The notes below the pieces were generated by a model that saw only the letters and a list, made by a program, of their open reading frames with translations, made no database searches and was not told where the DNA came from. A DNA stretch of 64,000 bases, from the NCBI RefSeq assembly GCF_005870025.1, contig NZ_VATA01000015.1, positions 79,399 through 143,398 of the forward strand, in the 5' to 3' direction. Of the stretch, positions 40,877 to 48,433 are shown one piece after another; position 1 is the stretch's first letter, and each line of letters opens with the position of its first letter. The stretch is from Poseidonocella sp. HB161398. GTDB taxonomy: Bacteria; Pseudomonadota; Alphaproteobacteria; Rhodobacterales; Rhodobacteraceae. Position numbers and translations under genes: made by a program.

Positions 40877-42313
40877 TTGTCCATATCGCGGGCTCCGCGC
40901 CGTCGCGCCCTGCGCCACGGCTGCCGGGCAAGGTGTCCCGGCCCCCGGCAGACACCCGCGCCCTGCGTCCGGGCGCCGGTCCGCCGCAGCAGCCGCCAGG
41001 ACCGGCGCAGGACGGTCCGGCGGCCGCGGGGTCCTCGGCGCGGCGCCCCGCCCTGGACGTCCTGCCCCGGGCCCCCGGCCGGAGAGCACGGGCACAGCAG
41101 TCCGGGCCCGTCCCCGCCGCGCGGATGGCCATCCGGACCGGCGCGGGCTCTGCCCCACCCCGCAGGCATCCCGGGACGGACATCCCCGACCAGCCCGGCG
41201 CCGCCTGCCACAGCGCCTGCGGCTGCGGCTGCGGCTGCGGCTGCGGCTGCGGCTGCGGCTGCGGCTGCGGCTGCGGAAAAGGGCGTCGACGCCGCGCCCT
41301 GCGTCAACCCGGCGCTGCGCACGCCGGATGGCCGCGACCTCCTCGTGCGCGATGTCTTCTCCACCGGGACGCTGCGCAGCCGGGCGCTCCGGGACCCGTT
41401 CATTCGCGCGGCGCGCATATCCGAATTCAAGCCGGACGACCTGGTGGGGGACGCCTCCAGCATCGGCCGGGTGGCGCCAGAGGCGGGCCGGGCGGGCGTC
41501 AGCATCTCGCCCCGCAATTTCGAACAGCTGCCCGATCCCGTCCTCTTTCCGCAGGGCGTCCGCGAGACGCTCCGGCCCGGCGGGTTCCCCGGCATGGCAG
41601 TGCCCGACTGCCGCGCCTCCTTCGAACATTTCCGCATGCCACGCGGCTGGCGGACGGGCCGGGCGCCGATCACGGGACCCGCATCCAGCCCGCGGCCGAG
41701 ACCGTCTTCGACCATGAAGGACACGCGCGACGGCGTGGCCGGGCCGGGCTGCGACCTCGGCAAGGATCCGGCCTCGGGCTTTGCCGCGCGCCGCGACCTG
41801 GCGGAGCCCCGCGGGCGCTATCCCGGGCGCAGGACGGGCGGCATGCCCTGCCGGGACGCCCATTTCACCGTCGTCTTCCCCGAGGTCCTGCAATGCATGC
41901 CGCGCGACCTGCGGCATCGGGGGCTGATCGAGCTGGAGGTCCTCGAGGTCACGCCCGCCCGCGGGCTCGCGGTCTTCGTGCATCCGAGGGAGCCGGAGCC
42001 CCCCGTCGAGGAAAGCGGAGAGGCCTTCCACGCCCGCCGCGACGCGCTCCTGCGCAGCATTTCCGAACAGCGCGGCGCCGCCCTCCATGAGCCGCGGATC
42101 GAGGCAAGGCGCCTCAGGCGCGCAGCCCGGCCAATGCCACGGAGCGGTGGCCGGTTCCGGTCACCGGCCCGCGGCTCTCGACGGATCCCGCGTTCGGGCG
42201 TCGCGTTCCGGCACGGCCCCGAGGGCGGAGGCCGCAGCGGACGCGGCAACGCCGGACACGGTGCCATCGCAATTCGGCGAGATGGCCGAGGCGACATGGT
42301 TCCCGTCGCCTGA
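40877..42313 (+). CDS. Uncertain hypothetical frame with poly-alanine tract, possibly degraded
   Basis: One frame stays open for 478 codons. Its first third is Arg/Pro-rich and does not look coded. From the poly-Ala run (about residues 113-133, encoded by a GGCTGC microsatellite) onward to about 41690, third positions are strongly G/C and the peptide looks more natural (EKGVDAAPCVNPALRTPDGR). Around 41680 another frame (AAETVFDHE) looks better, then this frame again near 41840-42080 (GGMPCRDAHFTVVFPEV). That switching suggests frameshift damage or an unusual gene. I recognise no family. A neighbouring frame starting at 40861 (MGKSLVHIAG) runs into the same repeat as Cys-Gly. Treat as a candidate pseudogene. 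Confidence 0.25.
   Translation: MSISRAPRRRALRHGCRARCPGPRQTPAPCVRAPVRRSSRQDRRRTVRRPRGPRRGAPPWTSCPGPPAGEHGHSSPGPSPPRGWPSGPARALPHPAGIPGRTSPTSPAPPATAPAAAAAAAAAAAAAAAAAAAEKGVDAAPCVNPALRTPDGRDLLVRDVFSTGTLRSRALRDPFIRAARISEFKPDDLVGDASSIGRVAPEAGRAGVSISPRNFEQLPDPVLFPQGVRETLRPGGFPGMAVPDCRASFEHFRMPRGWRTGRAPITGPASSPRPRPSSTMKDTRDGVAGPGCDLGKDPASGFAARRDLAEPRGRYPGRRTGGMPCRDAHFTVVFPEVLQCMPRDLRHRGLIELEVLEVTPARGLAVFVHPREPEPPVEESGEAFHARRDALLRSISEQRGAALHEPRIEARRLRRAARPMPRSGGRFRSPARGSRRIPRSGVAFRHGPEGGGRSGRGNAGHGAIAIRRDGRGDMVPVA
41221..41274 (+). repeat. Hexanucleotide tandem repeat (GGCTGC)9
   Basis: Nine perfect GGCTGC units, preceded by one degenerate GCCTGC, lie in otherwise gene-poor DNA. Because the unit is 6 bp, copy-number change would not shift the frame. 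It encodes Ala-Ala, Gly-Cys or Arg-Leu depending on frame. Confidence 0.95.
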
Positions 42314-43004
42314 TCGAGAGACCTCCGCAGCCGCAGGTCCTGCCGGCAAGGCACCGCGCTCCTGACGGGTCTCATCGAAGAGGGCGCGGCCGATGCCCTG
42401 GACCGGCGGGCGGTCTGCCACACCGACCTGCGGCGGGCCAGCCGCGCTGGTCTCGACGGGGCCCGCCTCCGGCGGTCGCGCCTCGGCCGAGGCCCGGACA
42501 CGGAGCCCGCAGCGCCGGGCCGCGGGCGGCCGGCCGCATGACGCATGACGGACAGCGTCACAGGGCAGGCATCCCCGCCAAGCGACAGGCATGTGATGCG
42601 AAAGAGGCGCATCATCAGAGGCAATCATGGCGGCGGACGGGGTCCGCCGCAGCCTGCGGCCACGGCCCGGGACCGCCGTCCGGTCTTTCCTGGGCGGCTT
42701 CGGCTCCGGCAAGCATGCCGCGCAAGCGCCCGGGCGGTCCTGACGGGACCCCTCATGGCCGCCGGGACAAGCGCGGCCACGTCAAGTCGGCATCTGGCAG
42801 CCATGCGCTCTGCCCGGCCCTTCCGGAGGGCCGCCGGTCCCGTCGGCGGCGCAAGGGTCTCGGTCCATACCCTTTGACGCAGGAGCGCGGCGGCTTTCCC
42901 CCTGACACGGCAGCCGCGGAGCCGTTAACCATGGTTAAGAGCCGGCGGGAGGGGGCGGAGGCGCCGTTCCGCCCGGTGCCACCCGCAGAGGAGACCCCGT
43001 CGCC
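42314..43004. other. Gene-poor intergenic stretch upstream of the fatty acid permease
   Basis: No reading frame here has convincing composition or homology; the several short open frames are Arg/Pro/Gly-rich shadows. The last 80 bp become AT-richer and contain a 14-bp palindrome that probably belongs to the atoE promoter. Confidence 0.5.
42925..42938. promoter_or_regulatory. 14-bp perfect palindrome upstream of atoE
   Basis: TTAACCATGGTTAA is an uninterrupted dyad located 66 bp before the GTG start of the short-chain fatty acid permease, in a locally AT-rich island of a GC-rich region. GAGCCG occurs on both sides. The form and place suggest an operator. Confidence 0.55.
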
Positions 43005-44309
43005 GTGGAAGCCATTACCAATTTCTCGGTGCGCGTCGTGCAGCGCTACCTGCCGAGCGCCTTCGTGCTGGCGCTCATCCTGACCTTCATCGTCTTCGCC
43101 CTGGGCATGGGCCTTGCCGGGCAGTCGCCCGTCGCCATGGCCGGCTACTGGGGCGACGGCTTCGCCAAGCTCTTCACCTTCGCCATGCAGATGGTGCTGG
43201 TCCTCGTCACCGGCTACGTGCTGGCGATGACGCCGCCGGTGCAGGCGATGCTGTCCGCGCTGACCCGCCGGGCCGGGACGGTGCGCCAGGCGCTGGCGAT
43301 CACCATCGTCACCAGCTTCGCGTGCTACTATGCCAACTGGGGCTTCGGCATGGTGGCGGGCGCGATCCTGGCGCGCGAGATGGGCCGCCGCGTCCATGTC
43401 CATTTCCCGCTGATCGTCGCCGCGGCCTATGGCGGCGAGCTGGTGCGCGGCCCCTCCTCCTCGATCCCGCTGGTCATCGCCACGCCGGGGCATTTCATGG
43501 AGCAGGCCATCGGCATCGTGCCGGTCTCGGACACGCTCTATGCCTGGTGGAACATCCTGCTGACGCTGCTGCTGCTGGCGCTGCTCGTCGGCTTCTTCAT
43601 GCTGCAGAAGCAGCCCGCCGAGATCGTCCAGTTCGAGGGCGGCGAGGAGGAGGACCCCGCGCCGCGGCCCGCTCGCGCCGAGATGACCCCCTCGGACCGG
43701 CTGGAGCATAGCCGCCTGCCGACGCTGGTCCTCGGCCTGCTGGCGGGCGGCTATGTCCTGCTGCAGATCGTCACCGGCGCCTTTTCCGTGACGCTGAACA
43801 GCTGGATCCTGATCTTCCTGTCACTCGGGCTGATCCTGCATCCGAGCCCGGCCGCCTATGTCGCGGTGACCGAGAAGGCGGTGAAGGCCGCGGCGGGGAT
43901 CATCATCCAGTTCCCGCTCTATGCCGGGATCGCGGGGATGATGACCGGCTCGGGGCTGGTGACGCAGTTCTCGGACGCGATCATCTCGGTGGCGACGCCC
44001 GCGACCTTCCCGGTGCTGACCTTCCTCTGCGCGGGCGTGGTGAACTTCTTCATCCCCTCGGGCGGCGGGCAATGGGCGATCCAGGGGCCGGTGATGATGC
44101 AGGCGGCGGCGGCGCTCGGCGCGAACCCGGCGCATACCATCATGGCCTTCGCCTGGGGCGACGGCTGGACCAACCAGATCCAGCCCTTCTGGGCGCTGCC
44201 GCTGCTCGGCGTCGCCGGGCTCTCGGCGCGGGACATCATGGGCTACCTGCTGATCTGGCTCGCGATTTCCGGCATCGCCATCGCGGCGGTCTTCACCCTG
44301 ATCGCCTGA
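43005..44309 (+). CDS. atoE: Short-chain fatty acid transporter (AtoE family)
   Basis: This 434-residue inner-membrane permease has about ten to twelve hydrophobic segments. Family motifs include NFSVRVVQRYLPSAFVLALILT at the N-terminus, SFACYYANWGFGMVAGAILAREMGRRV (~105-130), AAAYGGELVRGPSSSIPL, NFFIPSGGGQWAIQGPVMM (~350-370), and WGDGWTNQIQPFWALPLLG (~385-403). It should import acetoacetate or butyrate-like acids. The start is GTG with GGAG about 11 nt upstream. No CoA-transferase genes lie beside it. The last 17 bp overlap the convergent sensor kinase gene. A palindrome upstream suggests its own regulation. Confidence 0.9.
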   Translation: MEAITNFSVRVVQRYLPSAFVLALILTFIVFALGMGLAGQSPVAMAGYWGDGFAKLFTFAMQMVLVLVTGYVLAMTPPVQAMLSALTRRAGTVRQALAITIVTSFACYYANWGFGMVAGAILAREMGRRVHVHFPLIVAAAYGGELVRGPSSSIPLVIATPGHFMEQAIGIVPVSDTLYAWWNILLTLLLLALLVGFFMLQKQPAEIVQFEGGEEEDPAPRPARAEMTPSDRLEHSRLPTLVLGLLAGGYVLLQIVTGAFSVTLNSWILIFLSLGLILHPSPAAYVAVTEKAVKAAAGIIIQFPLYAGIAGMMTGSGLVTQFSDAIISVATPATFPVLTFLCAGVVNFFIPSGGGQWAIQGPVMMQAAAALGANPAHTIMAFAWGDGWTNQIQPFWALPLLGVAGLSARDIMGYLLIWLAISGIAIAAVFTLIA

Positions 44310-45684
44310 GGGCGCCCTCCCCGCCCGTCCCGGGGGGCGGGGGCTCCGCCAGGGGCAGCGAGATGCGGACCTCGAGCCCCGCGCCACCGGGGCGCACCAG
44401 CGACAGCCGCCCGCCCGCGGCCTCGGCGATCTCGCTGGCGATGGCAAGGCCCAGCCCGCTGCCGCCGCCGCTCTCGTCGAGGCGCATGCCGCGCCGGGTC
44501 ATCGCCTCCAGCCGGTCGGCGGGCAGGCCCGGCCCGTCGTCGCGGATCGCGATCTCCGCCGCGCCGCCCAGGGCACGGGCCGAGATCCGCACCACCGCCA
44601 CAGCATGTCGCGCGGCATTCTCCAGCACCGGGCCGAGAAGCTCCGCCAGCTCGTCGGGCCCCAGCGCCACGTCGAGGCCCTCGGCGATCTCCACCTGCCA
44701 GTGCCGCGCCGCCCCGTCCGGCGTGCGGCGGATCACCGAGAGCACCCGCTCCGCCGCCGGGGCGAGCGGCGCCCGCGCCGTGCCCGGGGCGGCGGCCGAG
44801 CGCGCGCGGACCAGCTCTCGGTCGACATGGCGGCGCATCTCCGCGGCCAGCGCCTCGATCCCTTCGGCCGCCGCGGTCTCGCCCGCCTCTGCCAGCCGCG
44901 CGGCCTCGCCCAGGAGCGCCTGCAGCGGGGTTTTCAGCCCGTGGGCCAGATCGGCCGCCCGATCGCGGGCGCGGGCGACATCGCGGTCATGGGCGTCGAG
45001 CAGCGCGTCGATCTCGCCGGTCAGCGCGCGCAGCTCGGCGGGCCAGCCGCCGCCCATCCGCGCTTCGCGGCCGCGGCGCAGCGCGCCGATCCGCTGCCGC
45101 AGCGCGCCGAGCGGCCGCAGGCCGACCGCGATCTGCGCCCAGCCCGCCAGGATCAGCGCCAGCGCGAGGATCGCCAGATAGGGCAGCATGTCCCGGGTGA
45201 AGGCGGCCCGCGCCCGGTCGATCTCGGCCGTCTCCAGCGCCACCGCCGCCACCGCGCGGCCGCCGCCGAGCGCCTCGGGCAGGACCACGCCGCGCAGCAG
45301 CGCCAGGACCGGCGCGCCATCGGGCCCCGCCAGCCGCTCGACATGCGGCGCGCCATCCCCGGGCGGCGGCAGCGCCAGCTCGGCATCCCAGAGCGAGCGC
45401 GAGCGCAGGAGCGTGCCGCCCGGGGCCGCGATCTGCCAGTAGAGCCCGCCATAGGGCCGCTCGAAGCGCGGATCGCCCGGCGGAATGGCCACCTCGAGCG
45501 CGCCCGCGGGCCGCGCCAGCCCGGCAAGGAGCTGGTCGAGATGGACGGCAAGCTCCGCCTCGGCGCGGCGCTCCGCATGGGTGGCGAAGAGCGCCGAGAG
45601 CCCGAGCGCGGCCAGCCCGAGCGCGAAGAGCACCGTCACCGCCCCGGCAAGCCCCAGCCTGAGCCGCAGCGAGGCTGCGCTCAT
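44293..45684 (-). CDS. Sensor histidine kinase (PhoQ/QseC-like)
   Basis: This 463-residue membrane kinase has a transmembrane helix at ~12-34, a periplasmic domain of about 130 residues (~36-165), and a second helix at ~168-188. A HAMP-like linker and DHp domain follow, with His at about 248 in LAHGLKTPLQALL, then HATPase_c (ENAARHA, DDGPGLP, GGSGLGLAIASEIAEAAGG). The LAHGLKTPL form of the H-box is typical of the PhoQ branch. Its start overlaps the response regulator stop by 4 bp in a PepSY-regulator-kinase operon, a layout used for cation or envelope-stress sensing. The 3' end overlaps atoE in convergent fashion. Confidence 0.92.
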   Translation of the reverse strand: MSAASLRLRLGLAGAVTVLFALGLAALGLSALFATHAERRAEAELAVHLDQLLAGLARPAGALEVAIPPGDPRFERPYGGLYWQIAAPGGTLLRSRSLWDAELALPPPGDGAPHVERLAGPDGAPVLALLRGVVLPEALGGGRAVAAVALETAEIDRARAAFTRDMLPYLAILALALILAGWAQIAVGLRPLGALRQRIGALRRGREARMGGGWPAELRALTGEIDALLDAHDRDVARARDRAADLAHGLKTPLQALLGEAARLAEAGETAAAEGIEALAAEMRRHVDRELVRARSAAAPGTARAPLAPAAERVLSVIRRTPDGAARHWQVEIAEGLDVALGPDELAELLGPVLENAARHAVAVVRISARALGGAAEIAIRDDGPGLPADRLEAMTRRGMRLDESGGGSGLGLAIASEIAEAAGGRLSLVRPGGAGLEVRISLPLAEPPPPGTGGEGALRRSG

Positions 45685-46343
45685 GCCGCCCCCTCGATCT
45701 GGTAGCCGAAGCCGCGCCGCGTGGCGATCACGCCGCGGCCGAGCTTGCGGCGCAGCCGCGCCACCACCGCCTCGAGCGCATTGGCCTCGCGCGCATCCTC
45801 GTCGCCATAGAGATGGTCGAGAAGCTCGGTCGGCGGCACCGGGCGGGCGCGGTGCAGCGCCAGATAGGCCAGCAGCCGGTATTCCAGCGCCGTTACCGCC
45901 ACCGGCTGCCCGCCGATCGCGACCGTCATCCGCGTGGTGTCGAGGCTGAGCGCGCCGATCTCCTGGCGGGGGGCGCCCTGACCGGCCGAGCGGCGCACCA
46001 GCGCGCGGGCGCGGGCGACGAGCTCTTCCATGCGGAAGGGCTTCGGCAGGTAGTCATCCGCCCCGGCATCGATCCCCTCGACGCGTTCCTGCCAGCTGCC
46101 GCGCGCGGTCAGCACCAGCACCGGCACCTGCCGGCCCGCGGCGCGCCAGCGCTTGAGCACCGACAGACCGTCCATCCGCGGCAGCCCGAGATCGAGCACG
46201 ATCAGCCCGTATTCCTCGGTGTCGCCGAGAAACCAGGCCTCCTCGCCATCGCCGCAGATCTCGGCGGCGAAGCCCGCGCGGCCGAGCGCGCCCGCCAGGT
46301 CGGCGGCAATCCTCGGGTCGTCCTCGACGCAGAGCGCGCGCAT
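45681..46343 (-). CDS. OmpR-family response regulator (PhoP/QseB-like)
   Basis: This 220-residue regulator has a receiver with acidic pocket EDD (7-9), phospho-acceptor Asp51 (LIVLDLGLPRMDG) and Lys in DDYLPKPFRMEELVARARAL. The winged-helix domain ends VVARLRRKLGRGVIATRRGFGYQIEGAA. It is encoded between a PepSY protein and its kinase, overlapping both. An 11-bp-phased array of half-sites in the divergent promoter upstream (46665-46704) has the tandem geometry that OmpR-family dimers bind, so autoregulation and control of the divergent PepSY gene are likely. Confidence 0.93.
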   Translation of the reverse strand: MRALCVEDDPRIAADLAGALGRAGFAAEICGDGEEAWFLGDTEEYGLIVLDLGLPRMDGLSVLKRWRAAGRQVPVLVLTARGSWQERVEGIDAGADDYLPKPFRMEELVARARALVRRSAGQGAPRQEIGALSLDTTRMTVAIGGQPVAVTALEYRLLAYLALHRARPVPPTELLDHLYGDEDAREANALEAVVARLRRKLGRGVIATRRGFGYQIEGAA

Positions 46344-46648
46344 CAGTCCTCGTCCTCGTAGTCGCGGTCGAGGATCTCGCCGCTTCCGGCCGCGACCTCC
46401 AGCTCGGCCAGGCGGCCATCCTCGGTTACCAGCTCGATCTCGTAGACCAGCCGGCCGTCCTCTTCCTCCAGCTCGACCTCGATCACCCGGCCGGGCGTGT
46501 CGGCCTCGACCACGGCGAGGATGCGCGAGAGCGGCAGGATGGCGCCGGTCTCCAGCGCGCGGCGCGCCCGGTCCTGGTCGCTGTCGGCGGCAGGCGCGGT
46601 GGCGGCAAGCGCCAGGCAGAGAGAGAGAAGCGGCAGTTTCATGGCCAT
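46343..46648 (-). CDS. PepSY-domain periplasmic protein
   Basis: This 101-residue exported protein has a signal peptide (KLPLLSLCLALAATAPAA), and its PepSY domain follows: ILPLSRILAVVEADTPGRVIEVELEEEDGRLVYEIELVTEDGRLAELEVAAGSGEIL. The end is strongly acidic (DRDYEDED). The first ATG is at 46648 and a second at 46642, either being compatible with the G-rich ribosome site. It overlaps the response regulator start by one base, so it heads the sensor operon. Such PepSY proteins are thought to bind cations or modulate the kinase; this is family context, not shown here. Confidence 0.85.
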   Translation of the reverse strand: MAMKLPLLSLCLALAATAPAADSDQDRARRALETGAILPLSRILAVVEADTPGRVIEVELEEEDGRLVYEIELVTEDGRLAELEVAAGSGEILDRDYEDED

Positions 46649-46664
46649 CCCCTACCCTGCCCCG

Positions 46665-46704
46665 GCTGACAGTTCGCTGACAAGCCGCGTCAGGCTGGCG
46701 TCAG
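46665..46704. promoter_or_regulatory. Four half-sites phased at 11 bp: predicted OmpR-family binding array
   Basis: GCTGACA occurs at 46665-46671 and again at 46676-46682. GCGTCAG, which contains the inverted CTGAC core, occurs at 46687-46693 and 46698-46704. All four start exactly 11 bp apart. The first pair reads on the plus strand and the second on the minus strand, so one tandem site faces each of the two divergent PepSY genes. OmpR-family regulators bind direct repeats one helical turn apart, and such a regulator is encoded next door. Confidence 0.75.
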
Positions 46705-46757
46705 CGGCTCTGCGCTAGGACGGGTCCATCGACGAAATTCCAGGAAAGGACATTCCG

Positions 46758-47027
46758 ATGCTTCGCATGATCACCCTGATCGCCGCGCTCGCGCTTGCCG
46801 CCGGGCTGAACGCCGCCCGCGCCCAGCAGGCGGCGCCCGCGGACCGCTGGATGGAGATCGGCGCGCTGGCCGAGAAGCTGCAGGCCGAGGGCTACCGGCT
46901 GATCGAGGTCGAGCGCGACGACGGCGTCTACGAGGTCGTGATGGCCGACAGCCAGGGCTACCGCATCGAGGCGCATCTCGACCCGGTCACCGGCGAGAGG
47001 CTGGCACAGCGCCGCTTCGACGACTGA
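46758..47027 (+). CDS. Small secreted PepSY-like protein
   Basis: This 89-residue protein has a signal peptide (MLRMITLIAALALAAGLNAARA). The compact PepSY-like domain reads MEIGALAEKLQAEGYRLIEVERDDGVYEVVMADSQGYRIEAHLDPVTGERL. The AGGAAAGGA ribosome site precedes the ATG. It is transcribed divergently from the PepSY/regulator/kinase operon and shares the phased binding array with it, so it is probably a main target of that two-component system. The half-length PepSY resembles those found beside PhoPQ-like systems. Ligand unknown. Confidence 0.82.
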   Translation: MLRMITLIAALALAAGLNAARAQQAAPADRWMEIGALAEKLQAEGYRLIEVERDDGVYEVVMADSQGYRIEAHLDPVTGERLAQRRFDD

Positions 47028-47035
47028 CGCCGGGC

Positions 47036-47368
47036 TCAGAGCGTGCCGAACCGGGCGGGGACGCGGCTGTAGAAGAGCCCGGGCACCTGTCCCGCCAGCG
47101 CCGCGAGCAGCCGGTCGATCTCTGCCGAGGGCGCGACGACCGAGATCTGCAGCGGCTGCTCGGCCACGTCCATCAGCGTCACCCAGTGGGTGGCGCCGTC
47201 ATGGCCGCGCCCGACCAGCCCGCCCGAAAGCGTCGCGCCCGGCACGCCCAGCCGGGCGATTTCGGCGAAAAGCCACTGGCCGAGCGGCTGGCGCCCGTGC
47301 ATGCGGTCCTGCTGGGTCCAGAAGGTCAGCATCTCGCCGGTCGTCTCAAGGGGCATCTGGCGGTCCAT
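47036..47368 (-). CDS. DUF190-family protein (PII-like fold)
   Basis: This 110-residue cytoplasmic protein matches DUF190 by pattern: an N-terminal LTFWTQQDRMHGRQPLGQWLFAEIARLGVPGATLSGGLVGRGHDG, then VAEQPLQISVVAPSAEIDRLLAALAG. DUF190 proteins have a PII/GlnK-like ferredoxin fold and often sit beside transporters such as CrcB. Here the gene lies 11 bp downstream of an EmrA-like adaptor gene and ends the EmrAB-type efflux operon. A regulatory or nucleotide-sensing role for the pump is conceivable; no function is established by sequence. Confidence 0.75.
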   Translation of the reverse strand: MDRQMPLETTGEMLTFWTQQDRMHGRQPLGQWLFAEIARLGVPGATLSGGLVGRGHDGATHWVTLMDVAEQPLQISVVAPSAEIDRLLAALAGQVPGLFYSRVPARFGTL

Positions 47369-47379
47369 GGCGGCGCTCC

Positions 47380-48408
47380 TCAGCTGCGGGTGTCGATTTC
47401 GGGCCGGGCGGACATGCCGACGCGCATCCGCTCCATCCCGTCCTGGCCGGGATCGAGGGCGATGCGCACCGGCAGCCGCTGGGCGACCTTGGTGAAGTTG
47501 CCGGTGGCATTGGCCGGGGCGATGGCGCTGTAGCTGACATTGCTCGCCGCGCCGAGGCTGGCGACATGGCCGGTGAAGACCCGGTGCGGGATCGCGTCCA
47601 CCCGCAGCGTCACCTTCTGGCCCGGCGCCACCCGCGCCAGCTGGGTCTCGCGGAAATTCGCGGTGACGTAGATCCGGTCGAGCGGCACGATCGACATCGC
47701 CGTCGCGCCGACCGTGACATAGTCCCCGACCCGCAGGTTCTGCTGCCCGACCGTGCCCGAGACCGGCGCGGTGATGCGCGCATGCTCGAGCGCCAGCTCC
47801 GCCGTGCCGAGCGCCGCACCGGCCTGGCTGACCGCCGCCTCCGCCGCCAGCTTCTGCCCCGAATAGATGTCGAGCTGCGCCTTCGCCGCCTCGAGCGCCG
47901 CGGCCTTCCCGGCCTGGTCGGCCGTCGCCGCCGCCAGCGAGGAGACCGCCTCGTCCAGCGTCTGCTGCGCCACCGACTTGCGCGCCACCAGCGCGCGGGC
48001 GCGGGACTCCTCGGTCTTCGCCAGATCGAGCGCCGCATCGGCCGCCGAGAGCACCGCCTCCGCCTGGCGGATCAGCGCGCCCTGCTGGACGATCTGCGCC
48101 TCCAGCGTCTTCAGCGTCGCCTTCGCCGAGGCCTCGGCCGCCTGCGCGGAGGTCACCGCGAGCTTGAGGTCGCGCTCGTCGAGCACCGCCAGCAGGTCGC
48201 CGGCCTCGACATGCTGGTTCTCCTCGACCTCCAGCGCGACCACCCGCCCGGCGGTCTCGGGGGCGACATTGGTGTAGTCGGCAACCAGATAGGCATCGGC
48301 GGTCGCCTGGGTCGGCGCCTCGGATTCATGGCGGTTGAAATAGAGCCCCGCGGCGCCGAGCATCAGCACGGCGCCAGCGAGGGCGAATTTGGGAAGCGAA
48401 GAGGGCAT
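47380..48408 (-). CDS. EmrA/HlyD-family periplasmic adaptor subunit
   Basis: This 342-residue membrane-fusion protein has one N-terminal transmembrane anchor (~7-24). The biotinyl-lipoyl half-motif is VAPETAGRVVALEVEENQHVEAGDLLAVLDERDL (~47-80). A long alpha-helical hairpin (~85-205, Ala/Glu/Gln-rich coiled coil) follows, then the second lipoyl half ITAPVSGTVGQQNLRVGDYV and a beta-barrel region. It links an inner-membrane DHA2 transporter, encoded 25 bp upstream, to an outer-membrane channel that is not in the window. Part of a TetR-controlled drug or fatty-acid efflux operon. Confidence 0.92.
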   Translation of the reverse strand: MPSSLPKFALAGAVLMLGAAGLYFNRHESEAPTQATADAYLVADYTNVAPETAGRVVALEVEENQHVEAGDLLAVLDERDLKLAVTSAQAAEASAKATLKTLEAQIVQQGALIRQAEAVLSAADAALDLAKTEESRARALVARKSVAQQTLDEAVSSLAAATADQAGKAAALEAAKAQLDIYSGQKLAAEAAVSQAGAALGTAELALEHARITAPVSGTVGQQNLRVGDYVTVGATAMSIVPLDRIYVTANFRETQLARVAPGQKVTLRVDAIPHRVFTGHVASLGAASNVSYSAIAPANATGNFTKVAQRLPVRIALDPGQDGMERMRVGMSARPEIDTRS

Positions 48409-48433
48409 CGGACGGACTCCTTGGCGGATCGGA

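Noticed and set aside
41221..41274. CRISPR or larger tandem array
   Set aside because: The unit is 6 bp with no spacers; it is a simple microsatellite.
40774..41763. 330-codon N-terminal extension of the cyclase-ATPase protein
   Set aside because: It consists of a Pro/Arg-rich stretch and a poly-Ala run from the microsatellite; the SAM domain starts just after the ATG at 40773 with a usable ribosome site.
36937..42090. 1717-codon open frame on the plus strand
   Set aside because: It crosses the cyclase-ATPase gene in antisense and the hexamer repeat; composition is shadow-like with no recognisable domain.
42538..43083. Small frames between 42.5 and 43.1 kb as regulators of atoE
   Set aside because: Peptides are Arg/Gly/Pro-rich without helix-turn-helix pattern and overlap the atoE start in another frame.
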